Assembly (NCBI RefSeq): GCF_020731415.2
Contig: NZ_CP088273.1
Coordinates: 935,001 to 999,000, forward strand
Length of the DNA stretch: 64,000 nt
Direction: 5' to 3'
From: Phyllobacterium sp. T1293
GTDB lineage: Bacteria > Pseudomonadota > Alphaproteobacteria > Rhizobiales > Rhizobiaceae
The first letter of the stretch is position 1. The number at the start of each line of letters is the position of its first letter. The position numbers were made by a program, and so were the translations under genes. Under the pieces are notes generated by a model that was given only the letters and a program-made list of their open reading frames with translations, was not told where the DNA came from and did not search any database. Positions 24,292 to 33,162 of the stretch are shown here, piece after piece.

Positions 24292-24674
24292 TGAGTCGGG
24301 ACGCTTCGATAGAACTGGATTTTGGTGACAACGCATATCACTTTCGATTGGGGTGGGGTGAGTTGGCCAAAATTCAGGAGGCATGCGATGCAGGGCCTTA
24401 TGTGGTTTTGCATCGCCTATCTACGCAGAGTTGGCTTCTTAACGATATCAAGGAAGTAATTCGCTGGGGTTTGATCGGTGGTGGAATGACACCGTTGTCG
24501 GCATTGAATCTCGTTAGAGACTATGTCGAAGGCAGGCCGCCCGTTGAAAGCGTAATGCATGCACAGGCCATATTGTCTGCTGGATTGATGGGGGCTCCCG
24601 AGGAGGAGTTGGGAAAAGATCAGGCGGCAAGTCGCGAGGCGAACCACTCGACGACCTCCCCAACGGAAAGTTGA
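24291..24674 (+). CDS. tail assembly chaperone, upstream frame (gpG-like)
   Basis: 127 residues. The N-terminal ELDFGDNAYHFRLGWGELAKIQEACDAG fits the Phage_TAC_11/GTA-gp10 family. Codons 107-109 are TTG GGA AAA, which give a slippery heptamer at 24611-24617. Normal decoding ends at 24674; a -1 slip there continues into the next frame to 24859, giving a predicted 189-residue G-T product as in lambda. Short and long forms wrap the tape measure during tail assembly. Confidence 0.87.
   Translation: MSRDASIELDFGDNAYHFRLGWGELAKIQEACDAGPYVVLHRLSTQSWLLNDIKEVIRWGLIGGGMTPLSALNLVRDYVEGRPPVESVMHAQAILSAGLMGAPEEELGKDQAASREANHSTTSPTES
24611..24617 (+). other. -1 frameshift slippery heptamer in the tail chaperone
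   Basis: GGGAAAA lies in phase G-GGA-AAA with the upstream frame. It is the same class as the lambda gpG/T site (GGGAAAG). After a -1 slip the frame is open through GEPLDDLPNGKLRLAAVYG into the downstream gene. Confidence 0.85.
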
Positions 24675-24859
24675 GACTTGCCGCGGTTTACGGAAATGGC
24701 GCAGTGATGGGTTTCACGCCTCAAGAAGTGAATGCCATGTCCATTTGGCAGTTTATGGCAGCACTGGATGGCTATGAAAAGGCCAATTCTAGCGGTGAAG
24801 ACAAAAAACTGACCGAACAAGAAAAAGACGAGCTTTTTGAGTGGATTCTTGAGGGTTAA
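24671..24859 (+). CDS. tail assembly chaperone, downstream frame (gpT-like part)
   Basis: Contains GFTPQEVNAMSIWQFMAALDGYEKAN, the pattern of the short tail-chaperone family PF09550. Its only own starts are a TTG at 24671 within the upstream stop and an ATG at 24707, neither with a good ribosome site. The frame is open upstream to the slippery site at 24611, so it is probably made mainly as the second half of a frameshifted fusion. Confidence 0.8.
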   Translation: MRLAAVYGNGAVMGFTPQEVNAMSIWQFMAALDGYEKANSSGEDKKLTEQEKDELFEWILEG

Positions 24860-25173
24860 CGCAATTTGCAGAACGCAATGGTGTTATCGCCACTATATGG
24901 ACTCTTAATGTTGAGAGTCCATTTCCCCTCAAAGATCGCACCTTTGGCTTTGATCATTTCGGCCATTTGAACGCATAGTTTTCGCGCCTCGCCGGATGAC
25001 ATGTCAATCACAGCCGTAATGCTGGAATTCCATCCCGACACTTCGCATTTTTGCGAGGACATCCCTGTTGCGTCGATGGATTCGCATACTTTGTAGGCAT
25101 CGCTTACGGCGTCTGCAAACGAGACTGACGGCGCCGCGATCAACATGGCCGAGACAATCAGTATTTTCTTCAT
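24856..25173 (-). CDS. small secreted protein, reverse-strand cargo gene in the tail operon
   Basis: 105 residues with a clear signal peptide (KKILIVSAMLIAAPSVSFA) and four cysteines in the mature part (VCESID, KCEVSG, LCVQMA, FCKLR), which could make two disulfides. It is encoded against the tail genes, wedged between the chaperone stop (4-base overlap) and the tape measure start (24 bases). Such cargo genes are usually expressed in the lysogen. Function unknown; periplasmic or secreted location expected. Confidence 0.7.
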   Translation of the reverse strand: MKKILIVSAMLIAAPSVSFADAVSDAYKVCESIDATGMSSQKCEVSGWNSSITAVIDMSSGEARKLCVQMAEMIKAKGAIFEGKWTLNIKSPYSGDNTIAFCKLR

Positions 25174-25197
25174 ACCTTCTACCTTTAGGAACAGCCG

Positions 25198-27270
25198 ATG
25201 GCCCGCGATCTGGAAACACTAGTCGTGCAGTTGTCTGCTGACATCAAGAAATACGAGAATGCACTAAACAAAGCAAACGGTCTGACCAATCGTCAGATGA
25301 ATAGCATTGAGGGCAGGGTACGCAAGAGCAGCAAGAATATTGCTTCTTCATTGAGTGGGCTCGGAGGTGTCGTCGCAGGAGCATTCGCAGGTGGTGTCGC
25401 ACTAAAAGGCGCGCAAGACCTTTTGGACGCGTCGACACGCATCACTAACGCCCTAAAGGTTGCAGGGCTTTCTGGTAACGACCTCAAGACCGTATATGAC
25501 GCTCTGTTTGTGAGTGCTCAGAAAAATGCGGCACCACTTGAAAGTCTCGTGACGCTTTACGGACGTGTTTCTCTTGTCCAAAAAGAACTGAACATCAATC
25601 AGCAGCAACTTATCGGATTCACTGACAAGGTCGCGCTTGCGTTGCGCGTGGCCGGTACGGACGCTTCCACAGCATCAGGCGCATTGCTGCAGCTTAGCCA
25701 AGCACTTGGCTCTGGCACTGTACGCGCCGAAGAGTTTAACTCTGTGCAGGAAGGCGCATTGCCAATCCTCCAGGCCGTAGCGGCGGGGATGAAAGAGGCC
25801 GGTGGGTCAGTTTCAAAACTGCGCGCACTGGTTATCGATGGGAAGGTTTCATCTGAGGCGTTTTTCAAGGCGTTTGAAGCTGGGTCGCCTATCCTGGAAG
25901 AGAAGGTGGCAGGATCAACACTGACTGTCAGCCAAGGCTTTACCCGTCTCGGCAACATTATGATTAATGTTGCTCGCGAGTTCGACAACAGCACCGACGC
26001 AGCAATGCTGATTACCAAGTTCCTCAAAGAGCTTGGTGATGTTTTCCAACAGTTGGGCGGGTGGATCACAGCGGCAACAGGCCCGCTTGCTGAATTTGCA
26101 GGATATCTAGATACGGTTTCCGCGTCGGCTCAGCAGACCGGCGCTGCTATCGGCAAGTTCCTTGGTACAGATAAGGTTGGCCAGTTCTTTGGTGCCACTG
26201 GACCAAAGCCTACTGACAAACAAATACAAGACCGCATCAATACGGCATTCGGCACCAGTGCAAAACCTGGGACAACTGCCGACATTACAGGCGGCGGCAC
26301 TCTTCGCCCTAACGCCATCAAGCCGATCTCGATTGAAGACTACAAGCCAGTCGGGAAACCAAAGAAGGCCAAAGCAGTACCAAAAACCGCCGACGACCGC
26401 ATTACAGCAGACATCCAGCAGGTCAAGGATCGCACCGAGGCACTTCGCCTTGAAGCGGAGATGGTTGGCAAGTCGTACCAGGCGCAGGAGGCCCGCAAAA
26501 TGGCTCTCGACCTCGAACAATCGGCCTTGGCTGATTTGCGAGAGGAGGCCCGTAAGAAGGGTGTCACTGATCTGGATAGCATCAAGCTTTCATCGGAGCA
26601 GGTAGCAAAGATCAATGCTGTTTCTGAAGCCTACGGGCGTCAGGCTGAAGAGCTTCGCAAGGTTCAGGAGACGCAGGAGCGCGCAGAATCCGCAGCTTCC
26701 GAATTCTACGACACGTTCAAGAGTGGCGTCATTGGTGCGATTACCGGCGCTGAAAGCCTGAAAGACGCATTGTCTGGCATTCTGAAGAAGCTCGCTGAGA
26801 TGCTACTGAATTCCGCCTTTGACCAATTGTTCAAACCCGCATCCGGAAATTCTGCTGGCGGAATGTTCGGTGGAATATTTGGCAGTATCGGCAAACTACT
26901 CGGCTTCGACAAGGGTGGATATACGGGGGCTGGCGGCAAGAATGATCCCGCAGGTATCGTCCACAAAGGCGAGTATGTCATCCCAAAGAGCATTGTCGAT
27001 AAGGTTGGTGTCGGTGGCATCCATTCCATGTTGGGTGGGTACGCAGGGGGCGGTTTAGTCGGTCGCGCTCCAAATATGCCGAGATTGCATTCTCAATCCA
27101 GCCGCAGCCAACCAGTAAGCGTCGTGTATTCTCCATCAATTGACGCTCGCGGTGCTGATGCAGCAGCCGTCACACGACTTGAGCAGGCAATGGCACGTGA
27201 TCGCCAAGAACTCCCTGCACACATCGTTACCACAGTTCGCAAGGCTCAGAAGAGTAGGGTGTTGAGTTGA
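25198..27270 (+). CDS. tail tape measure protein
   Basis: 690 residues. The front is coiled coil (LVVQLSADIKKYENALNKA), followed by a tape-measure domain at about residues 75-265 (LKVAGLSGNDLKTVYDAL, SGTVRAEEFNSVQEGALPIL, SSEAFFKAFEAGS), a long helical region at 390-500, and a Gly-rich C terminus with GGYTGAGGKNDPAGIVHKGE, the region that follows tape-measure C termini in many siphophages. The length suggests a tail near 100 nm by the usual 1.5 A per residue rule. AGGAACAGCCG precedes the ATG. Confidence 0.94.
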   Translation: MARDLETLVVQLSADIKKYENALNKANGLTNRQMNSIEGRVRKSSKNIASSLSGLGGVVAGAFAGGVALKGAQDLLDASTRITNALKVAGLSGNDLKTVYDALFVSAQKNAAPLESLVTLYGRVSLVQKELNINQQQLIGFTDKVALALRVAGTDASTASGALLQLSQALGSGTVRAEEFNSVQEGALPILQAVAAGMKEAGGSVSKLRALVIDGKVSSEAFFKAFEAGSPILEEKVAGSTLTVSQGFTRLGNIMINVAREFDNSTDAAMLITKFLKELGDVFQQLGGWITAATGPLAEFAGYLDTVSASAQQTGAAIGKFLGTDKVGQFFGATGPKPTDKQIQDRINTAFGTSAKPGTTADITGGGTLRPNAIKPISIEDYKPVGKPKKAKAVPKTADDRITADIQQVKDRTEALRLEAEMVGKSYQAQEARKMALDLEQSALADLREEARKKGVTDLDSIKLSSEQVAKINAVSEAYGRQAEELRKVQETQERAESAASEFYDTFKSGVIGAITGAESLKDALSGILKKLAEMLLNSAFDQLFKPASGNSAGGMFGGIFGSIGKLLGFDKGGYTGAGGKNDPAGIVHKGEYVIPKSIVDKVGVGGIHSMLGGYAGGGLVGRAPNMPRLHSQSSRSQPVSVVYSPSIDARGADAAAVTRLEQAMARDRQELPAHIVTTVRKAQKSRVLS

Positions 27271-27272
27271 GG

Positions 27273-27458
27273 TTAGTCTAGAGCGTAGCGCTCCTTGGCT
27301 GCCTCAACGGCCTCCTCGAACGTATTGAATAGGCTAGGAAGTTTACCGACAATCGTGGGTGGGCTCGCATTCAGATCAGCCAAAGAAAGATTCCATCCAT
27401 CTCTTTGGCGAGTGATCCTGATCTCATTCTTTACTTCCACTTTAATTTTAACGGCCAT
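27273..27458 (-). CDS. small reverse-strand protein, 61 residues
   Basis: A small alpha/beta protein: VKIKVEVKNEIRITRQRDGW, then NTFEEAVEAAKERYALD. The pattern of one strand pair and a helix resembles DUF2188-like small domains, without certainty. GGGAG six bases before ATG 27458 supports translation. It is the second reverse-strand gene set into the tail operon, here directly after the tape measure. Confidence 0.55.
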   Translation of the reverse strand: MAVKIKVEVKNEIRITRQRDGWNLSLADLNASPPTIVGKLPSLFNTFEEAVEAAKERYALD

Positions 27459-27515
27459 TTCCCACTCCCTTTGGTTGTGGGTTGAAACAATCACAACCTA
27501 CCAGAGGAGTCCATG

Positions 27516-27725
27516 ATGGAACATGCAAACATATTCGTAGGCCATAGAGATAGGAATCTTGATCCAGTTGTGGAGGCCGATGGAAAATTGCTCGGCACTG
27601 TTCAGCAGGTGAAGGATTTCATCGCCCAATGGGAAAATCAGTTCGTTCCAGCGTGCACGTGCGGCGACTTCGAACGACGCGTCATAGATATTATTCGTAA
27701 GGCGAAACAGCATCGCCAGCTTTAG
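27516..27725 (+). CDS. small phage protein, 69 residues
   Basis: Unrecognised. It begins EHANIFVGHRDRNLDPVVEADGK and holds one Cys pair (ACTCGDF). GAGGAG lies 6 bases before the second of two adjacent ATG codons, so 27516 is preferred to 27513. It may be a minor tail component or an unrelated accessory gene. Confidence 0.6.
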   Translation: MEHANIFVGHRDRNLDPVVEADGKLLGTVQQVKDFIAQWENQFVPACTCGDFERRVIDIIRKAKQHRQL

Positions 27726-27737
27726 GCTTTTCTAAAA

Positions 27738-28862
27738 ATGGCAATCACCTACCCATACGACCTTCTGACTGAATTTCCTGGCTGGTCGACTGAATTTGAT
27801 TTGGCCTACCGACAGGAGCAAAGCCGCACTGCAGGAGGGAAAACCTATGTCAAGGACATGGGCGACCCTCTCTGGCAGGCAACTTACCAGTCGCGCTCTA
27901 TGTCTGCGAACGAATTGGATGGATGGCGTGCACGATTCAAGGCTCTCGAAAATGGACTTAATCAGTTTCGCGCTTGGTCTAGGTCGCGGTGTTATCCTAT
28001 CGCTTATCCCGGTGGTCAATTCTTCGGGCAGGATAGCTTTGCTAACTTGCTGGCGAATCCGGGCTTTGAAACGGGTCTAGCCACACCTTGGCAAGGAGTT
28101 GACGGTGTAAATATCACCATTGCATCTGGAGGTGGCGGCACTCATTCAGGAGCGTACGCACTTTTAATGAACAAAGGTGCCTCTGGCATAGGAGCTGGAA
28201 CAAACAGAGCCGCCTTTCAGGTTGTATCGGGCATTCAGGCAAACAAGCAATATCAGCTATCCGGATGGATTAACGGCGTAACTGCGGGCGCATCTGCTGG
28301 TGCCTTCCTTAAGGTTGAATGGCGTGACGCAGCGAACGCAAGCCTCGGATTTATCAACGTCGTAAATAATGTCGGTTATACCATGCTATGGACGGCAGTG
28401 TCTGGCGCCCTAGTTGCGCCTGCCGCGGCCATAACTGCAATTGTTTACCTAAATCTTTCAGTTAACGGTGCGGCTCAGTATCTGGCATTTGATGACATTT
28501 CATTCTCACGCTACGAAACTTTCACAGGCCTCAACGCACAGGTAAATTCTATCAACGCCAACCGCAAAGCCATCACGCTTAAAGGCTTGAACGGCGGATA
28601 CACTGGCAAGATCGGCGACTATATCCAGATTGGAACGCGCAATCTCCATCAGGTGATGGAGGACTTCACTGCCAACACATCCGGCGTGACAGGCGAGTTT
28701 GAAATCAGATCGCACCTTTGGCCAGAGTCCGCGGTGAATGACACCGTGGCAGTGGTCAGGCCATCCTGTAACATGACGATGGTTCCGGGTAGTTTGAGTA
28801 CTACTGCCGAGTTAGCTACTGGCCGTGGCACGATAAGTTTTCAGGCCATGGAAGATCGATAA
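27738..28862 (+). CDS. minor tail protein with inserted carbohydrate-binding-like module
   Basis: 374 residues. Residues 1-95 match the distal-tail/minor tail layout (PYDLLTEFPGWSTEFDLAYRQ ... GWRARFKALENG). Residues about 103-258 look like an inserted jelly-roll binding module: it starts NLLANPGFETGLATPW, holds YQLSGWINGV and ends YLAFDDISFSRYETF, as in CBM/galactose-binding-like domains. After it the tail domain resumes (GLNGGYTGKIGDYIQIGTRNL ... PSCNMTMVPGSL). The inserted module may contact cell-surface glycans. Confidence 0.8.
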   Translation: MAITYPYDLLTEFPGWSTEFDLAYRQEQSRTAGGKTYVKDMGDPLWQATYQSRSMSANELDGWRARFKALENGLNQFRAWSRSRCYPIAYPGGQFFGQDSFANLLANPGFETGLATPWQGVDGVNITIASGGGGTHSGAYALLMNKGASGIGAGTNRAAFQVVSGIQANKQYQLSGWINGVTAGASAGAFLKVEWRDAANASLGFINVVNNVGYTMLWTAVSGALVAPAAAITAIVYLNLSVNGAAQYLAFDDISFSRYETFTGLNAQVNSINANRKAITLKGLNGGYTGKIGDYIQIGTRNLHQVMEDFTANTSGVTGEFEIRSHLWPESAVNDTVAVVRPSCNMTMVPGSLSTTAELATGRGTISFQAMEDR

Positions 28863-29005
28863 GAGCCGGGTGATAAAGGCCCACTGTAACCGCTGACAGG
28901 CTTAAATGCTGAGGCTGTGAAAAAGCGACAAGCGGGTTAGAGGCCCGCACCAATTTCCGAACGACGATAATCCACAACGATAGACGCTCGTCTATAGGAG
29001 CAATC

Positions 29006-29680
29006 ATGCGCAACATTTCTTCTGGCAACCTTGCGTTGCTTCAGGGGCGTCAACTTGTGGCGCGTGATTTCCTCTGGATTGTGGCTCGGTCTTTTGATGG
29101 ATCGCCTTATCCATACGGTTTCTGGTCTGGCGTTGGCGATATCAGTGCTCCAGTGACAAATCCCGATACAGGCTTGCCCAACACTCGCAACTTCGAAGGT
29201 TCTGGCACCCTTATCCAGATCGGCGATGTTCCGCAGGTCGCCAATATCACTGTCCAGAACGTCACGATTTCCATGTCACAGATTGATGCTGGCGTTGCCA
29301 ATATCGTTCGAGGGCATGATCTGAAGCAGGCACGTATCGAAATATACCGCGGGCTGTTCAATCCAGATACGCGTCAGTTGGTCGATCCCGCATTTTTACG
29401 GTGGATTGGCTTTGTCGACAAAGTAACGATCAAGACTCCCAAAGAGAATGACGCGGGCAGTGTTGAGATTGAGTGTGCCAGCCACACTCAGGAAATGACT
29501 CGAGGCAACCCGGATCGTCGCGCCAATGACAGCCAGAGACTTCGCTCGGCCACTGACAACTTCTTTGAGGACGTGACTACCGTTGGCGAGACTGAATTCT
29601 TCTGGGGGCAAAAGGCTGGAAAAGTAGAGACGGTTGCCAGCCCGTCTCTCAAAACCAAAGTTATATTAAGCGGTAAATGA
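29006..29680 (+). CDS. minor tail protein (DUF2163/GTA-gp13-like)
   Basis: 224 residues, strand-rich, starting LALLQGRQLVARDFLWIVAR and with ITVQNVTISMSQIDAGVAN and DVTTVGETEFFWGQ later on. The place between the distal tail protein and the tip protein matches that of the DUF2163 hub proteins of gene-transfer agents and rhizobial siphophages; the assignment rests mainly on order. AGGAG lies 6 bases before ATG. Confidence 0.75.
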   Translation: MRNISSGNLALLQGRQLVARDFLWIVARSFDGSPYPYGFWSGVGDISAPVTNPDTGLPNTRNFEGSGTLIQIGDVPQVANITVQNVTISMSQIDAGVANIVRGHDLKQARIEIYRGLFNPDTRQLVDPAFLRWIGFVDKVTIKTPKENDAGSVEIECASHTQEMTRGNPDRRANDSQRLRSATDNFFEDVTTVGETEFFWGQKAGKVETVASPSLKTKVILSGK

Positions 29681-30102
29681 TCAGACGCGCACGAAAAGAG
29701 GACATGTCGCGCGTGCTGGTCATGGCACGTGATTTCCACAAATCAAGCGGCGTGCATTTTCCATTCAGCGCTGCACATGCCTCCCTGTTGTTTAGTGCCT
29801 CGATAAGTGAACCGGATAGATGCTGCTTTGTCATAGAGGATGACGGACTGCATGGCGTCATTGCTGCACAGGCATACGATTACCCACTAGCAAATATTCG
29901 CGCCGCCATGGAATCGTTCTGGTGGGTACGTCCAAAATACTGGCGGAAAATGCCAGCCCTTATCCAAGAATATGAGGATTGGGCAGCTTTCCGCGATTGC
30001 TCCATTGTTGGCATGGGGATGATCGGCGGCGCTAGAGCCAGCCGCGCTTTTAAACGCCTTGGCTACGAGCCAGTCGAACAGATGTTTTCCAAGCGCATTT
30101 AG
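29677..30102 (+). CDS. GNAT-like protein in the tail-tip operon
   Basis: 141 residues beginning MIRRARKEDMSRVLVMAR, the usual first strand and helix of GNAT acetyltransferases, and ending with GARASRAFKRLGYEPVE, the usual last helix and strand. The central acetyl-CoA loop is not clearly conserved (WVRPKYWRKMP), so it may be inactive or structural. It sits where many tail operons carry an NlpC/P60 hydrolase. ATG overlaps the previous stop. Confidence 0.7.
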   Translation: MIRRARKEDMSRVLVMARDFHKSSGVHFPFSAAHASLLFSASISEPDRCCFVIEDDGLHGVIAAQAYDYPLANIRAAMESFWWVRPKYWRKMPALIQEYEDWAAFRDCSIVGMGMIGGARASRAFKRLGYEPVEQMFSKRI

Positions 30103-30131
30103 TCGCTCCAAGCCATGCTTAAGGATATCCC

Positions 30132-32747
30132 ATGCCAGTTTTTGCAGGCCTAACAACCGCTATCGGCGGATTGCTGGGCGGTACGTTTTTGTCTGGTATC
30201 GGTGGCATACTGCTCAAAGCCGTTGTTGGTGTCGGGCTAAGCTTTGCCGCGCAGGCCCTTGCAGGCAAGCCAAAAGAACAGAAATTCAGCGTCAACGGCA
30301 AGCTTCAGTCTGGCGGTGACGTTTCCCGTTCGTTCATACTCGGGCATACGGTCACTGCTGGCTCGCTGGTCTACGCCAATACATGGACGCAGGGCAGCAA
30401 AACCCCAAACAAATATTTCACGCAGGTCATTGCACTTTCGGATTTGCCAATTGCTGGCCTGACACAGTTCTTCGTCAACGGCGAAGCAGTCACGATTGAT
30501 CCAATCCTTGATCCTGACGACAAGGGCTTTCAGATTGCCGAGTATCGGCGCGGCTCTGACAATCATCTATGGATTCGCTTCCACGATGGCACGCAGACAG
30601 CCGCTGACAGCCTTCTCGTCAATAAGGTGTCTTCGTCGGTCAGGCCGTGGCAATCAACGCGTATTGGCACTGGCGTGGCCTACGCTGTCGTTACGGCGCA
30701 GGTTGATGCAGAACTATTCACTGGCTTTCCTCAGTTCAAATTCGAAGTGCAGGGAACCAAGCTTTACGATCCATCACGAGATAGCTCTGTTGGTGGTTCT
30801 GGCACACAGCGCTTTGACACTCCATCCACATGGGGTGGTGACGGCGACGATCTGCCGGCAGTCCAGATTTACAACCTGCTTCGCGGCATTACATACGGCG
30901 CAAGCTGGCTTTATGGTTTGCAGGGTCTTGCTGCAACGCGCCTTCCTACTTCCGAGTGGATTGCGCAGATCAACAAGTGTCGCGCGCTCATTGCGGGACC
31001 AGACGGCAACGAGGCGACTTATCTCACGGGCGGCGAAGTCCAGCTTGACGCGCAGTTGGCTGATGCCATTGAAGCAATCCTTACGGGCTGCCAAGGCAAG
31101 CTAACTGAATACGGCGGGCTGTATTCCATCTACGTTGGCGCACCAGATGCTCCGACGTTTGCATTCGATGACAGCCAGGTTCTGTCAACCGAAGAGCAGG
31201 AATTTACGCCGTTCTTTGGTTTGGCTGACACCATCAACGGTATCAGCGCGACATACCCGGAACCAAAGGAAAGCTGGAATACCAAGACCGCACCAGCACT
31301 GACCGTAGCAGACCTTGAGGCCGAAGACGGCAACCGTCGCATGATGGCGGATGTGCAGTACGACATGGTGTATCGCGCAAGTCAGGTTCAACGCCTGATG
31401 CGGTCGGCACTGTTGGAGGCACGAAGGGCTCGACGACACACACTCGTGTTGCCGCCAGAGTTCTGGCCTTATGCTGTTCCGGGTGCCGTGTGCCAGTTTA
31501 CGTCTGTTCGCAATGGTTATGTCGGCAAGCTATTCCGCATTGATGGCGTAGCAGACAAGGGCAATCTCGACGTAACAGTCGACATGACGGAAGTCGATCC
31601 TTCCGACTACGATTGGAATCAAGGCACAGACTATACGCCTCCAATCTTTGTGCCGATTACGCCGTCAAGGCCGGACCCACAGCCAATCATCGATTGGTTT
31701 GTTGCTCCAGAAAACGTTCCAGATAATAACGGAGTTCCCAGACGTCCCGGCATTAGACTGTCATGGGATGGGGCGCAGGAAGACGTTATAGGCGTTGAGT
31801 TCGAAGTCCGCTTGGCTTCGTCACTGGTGACTATCTACCAAGGGCGCATGGATCAGCCGACGATTGGTTCGCTGCTGATCAGTCAGGGGTTGTTGCCAAA
31901 TACGCTTTATGGCGTTCGCGGCAGATATATTCCAGGCACGGCACGCTCAACGCTTTGGTCTGGTTGGCTGAATGTCACTACCGCCAACGTACTGTTGGGC
32001 AGTGAAGACATTTACACTCAAGATATCGTCGATGAAGTCAACCAAGAGATTGGCGGGCATCTGGAGTGGGCAGGCAATACGACGCGATGGCTGACTGAAA
32101 AAGTTCAGCAGATTGACGATCTTATTGCTGAAACAGGCGCTCAATCCACCACCGACAAGTTCGAGCTTCTGGCGTCGATCGGAAGCGTTACCGCGTCTTA
32201 CACGCGGGACATTCAGGTTGTGGCAACAGCAACTCAGGCTGCTGTGTCTCGTATTGAGACGCTTGAAGTCAACCTTGCAGGGGTGCCGGGGCAGATTGCA
32301 GCCGTAGCTACAGCAGTAGATGCCCTGACGGTGACGGTTACCACCTTGAATGGCGTTGTTACCGCTCAAGCCACGGCCATCACCAACCTCAATGTCAGTG
32401 TTGGCAGTGTTTCGGCCAACGGCTTGTTTCGTGTCGAAACAACAGCGACGGAATCAGGTGCGCTCTCGACGATCGGTCTTAGTGCTAGTGCCACTTCTGG
32501 TGGCGTAACCACTCAGGCGGCTCTGTTCATCAGTGCTCAATCTGGCGGCATCTCAACGGTTACAATCCGGGCTGACAGGTTCGTCATTTCCAACGGCACG
32601 AACATAGAGGCGCCATTCATCTTCGTTGGTGGTGTCGCCCAGATGCAGGCCGCCCGTATCAACGTTGTAACCGCAGGAATGCTGCGCTCAAGCGATAGCA
32701 AGATGCAGATAGACCTGACCAACAAGCGCATTCTGATTTCCGATTAA
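30132..32747 (+). CDS. tail tip / host-specificity protein (gpJ-like)
   Basis: 871 residues. The N terminus is a hydrophobic Gly-rich segment (AGLTTAIGGLLGGTFLSGIG) as in other tip proteins. Residues 50-520 hold the baseplate hub domains (SFILGHTVTAGSLVYANTW, LLRGITYGASWLYG, MMADVQYDMVYRASQVQRLM). A fibronectin-like part follows near residue 540, then a coiled region and a DUF1983-type beta end (IRADRFVISNGTN...FIFVGG). It closes the tail and carries fibres that choose the host. AAGGA precedes the ATG. Confidence 0.92.
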   Translation: MPVFAGLTTAIGGLLGGTFLSGIGGILLKAVVGVGLSFAAQALAGKPKEQKFSVNGKLQSGGDVSRSFILGHTVTAGSLVYANTWTQGSKTPNKYFTQVIALSDLPIAGLTQFFVNGEAVTIDPILDPDDKGFQIAEYRRGSDNHLWIRFHDGTQTAADSLLVNKVSSSVRPWQSTRIGTGVAYAVVTAQVDAELFTGFPQFKFEVQGTKLYDPSRDSSVGGSGTQRFDTPSTWGGDGDDLPAVQIYNLLRGITYGASWLYGLQGLAATRLPTSEWIAQINKCRALIAGPDGNEATYLTGGEVQLDAQLADAIEAILTGCQGKLTEYGGLYSIYVGAPDAPTFAFDDSQVLSTEEQEFTPFFGLADTINGISATYPEPKESWNTKTAPALTVADLEAEDGNRRMMADVQYDMVYRASQVQRLMRSALLEARRARRHTLVLPPEFWPYAVPGAVCQFTSVRNGYVGKLFRIDGVADKGNLDVTVDMTEVDPSDYDWNQGTDYTPPIFVPITPSRPDPQPIIDWFVAPENVPDNNGVPRRPGIRLSWDGAQEDVIGVEFEVRLASSLVTIYQGRMDQPTIGSLLISQGLLPNTLYGVRGRYIPGTARSTLWSGWLNVTTANVLLGSEDIYTQDIVDEVNQEIGGHLEWAGNTTRWLTEKVQQIDDLIAETGAQSTTDKFELLASIGSVTASYTRDIQVVATATQAAVSRIETLEVNLAGVPGQIAAVATAVDALTVTVTTLNGVVTAQATAITNLNVSVGSVSANGLFRVETTATESGALSTIGLSASATSGGVTTQAALFISAQSGGISTVTIRADRFVISNGTNIEAPFIFVGGVAQMQAARINVVTAGMLRSSDSKMQIDLTNKRILISD

Positions 32748-32757
32748 GGGGAATAAA

Positions 32758-33162
32758 TTGACCGGCAGAACCTTAATTGGCGATTTTGGTGGTGGTGACT
32801 ATCGCATTCGGATGTCAAAATCCGGAAAAGATGTCACCACCACACTCAATCCAGAAGACCTAGCATTTGATAGTGCTTGGCTAGATAGCGCGGTCATTAT
32901 CGATCGGGGTGTCATTGCGATTAGTTCTGGTGGTATCGTCACGATATCCTTCAGTACAACGCTCGATGCGGTGCCCTTCGTTATTTATTGGAGGCAGATC
33001 GATTCTAATACATTTTTCATGAGCCAGACAGCGACCAATTCGGCTGCGTATCAAGCGTATTACGCCACCACCTCATTAACAGAACTTAAATTCTGGAACT
33101 CGTCGGTCCTGCCACCAATAACGATAGGTTATATAGTATTGAAGGGGCCAATAATTGGTTAA
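32758..33162 (+). CDS. small tail-tip protein, paralogue 1 of 3
   Basis: 134 residues starting with TTG 32758 after AAGGGG. It opens RTLIGDFGGGDYRIRMSKSGKDV and is beta-rich. The same opening (R-x-L-[LI]-G/D ... G-x-D-V-L) appears in the next two genes, so the three arose by duplication. They are probably fibre-tip or receptor-binding accessory proteins, as such short genes lie between tip and fibre genes in rhizobial phages. Base composition is visibly lower in GC than that of the tip gene. Confidence 0.65.
   Translation: MTGRTLIGDFGGGDYRIRMSKSGKDVTTTLNPEDLAFDSAWLDSAVIIDRGVIAISSGGIVTISFSTTLDAVPFVIYWRQIDSNTFFMSQTATNSAAYQAYYATTSLTELKFWNSSVLPPITIGYIVLKGPIIG

Noticed and set aside
28863..29005. 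Possible tRNA in the gap between two tail genes, because of GCGGG-TTAGAGG-CCCGC followed by ACCA
   Set aside because: Only a T-arm-like hairpin is present; no acceptor stem, no anticodon arm, and the loop lacks TTC. Treated as a simple hairpin.
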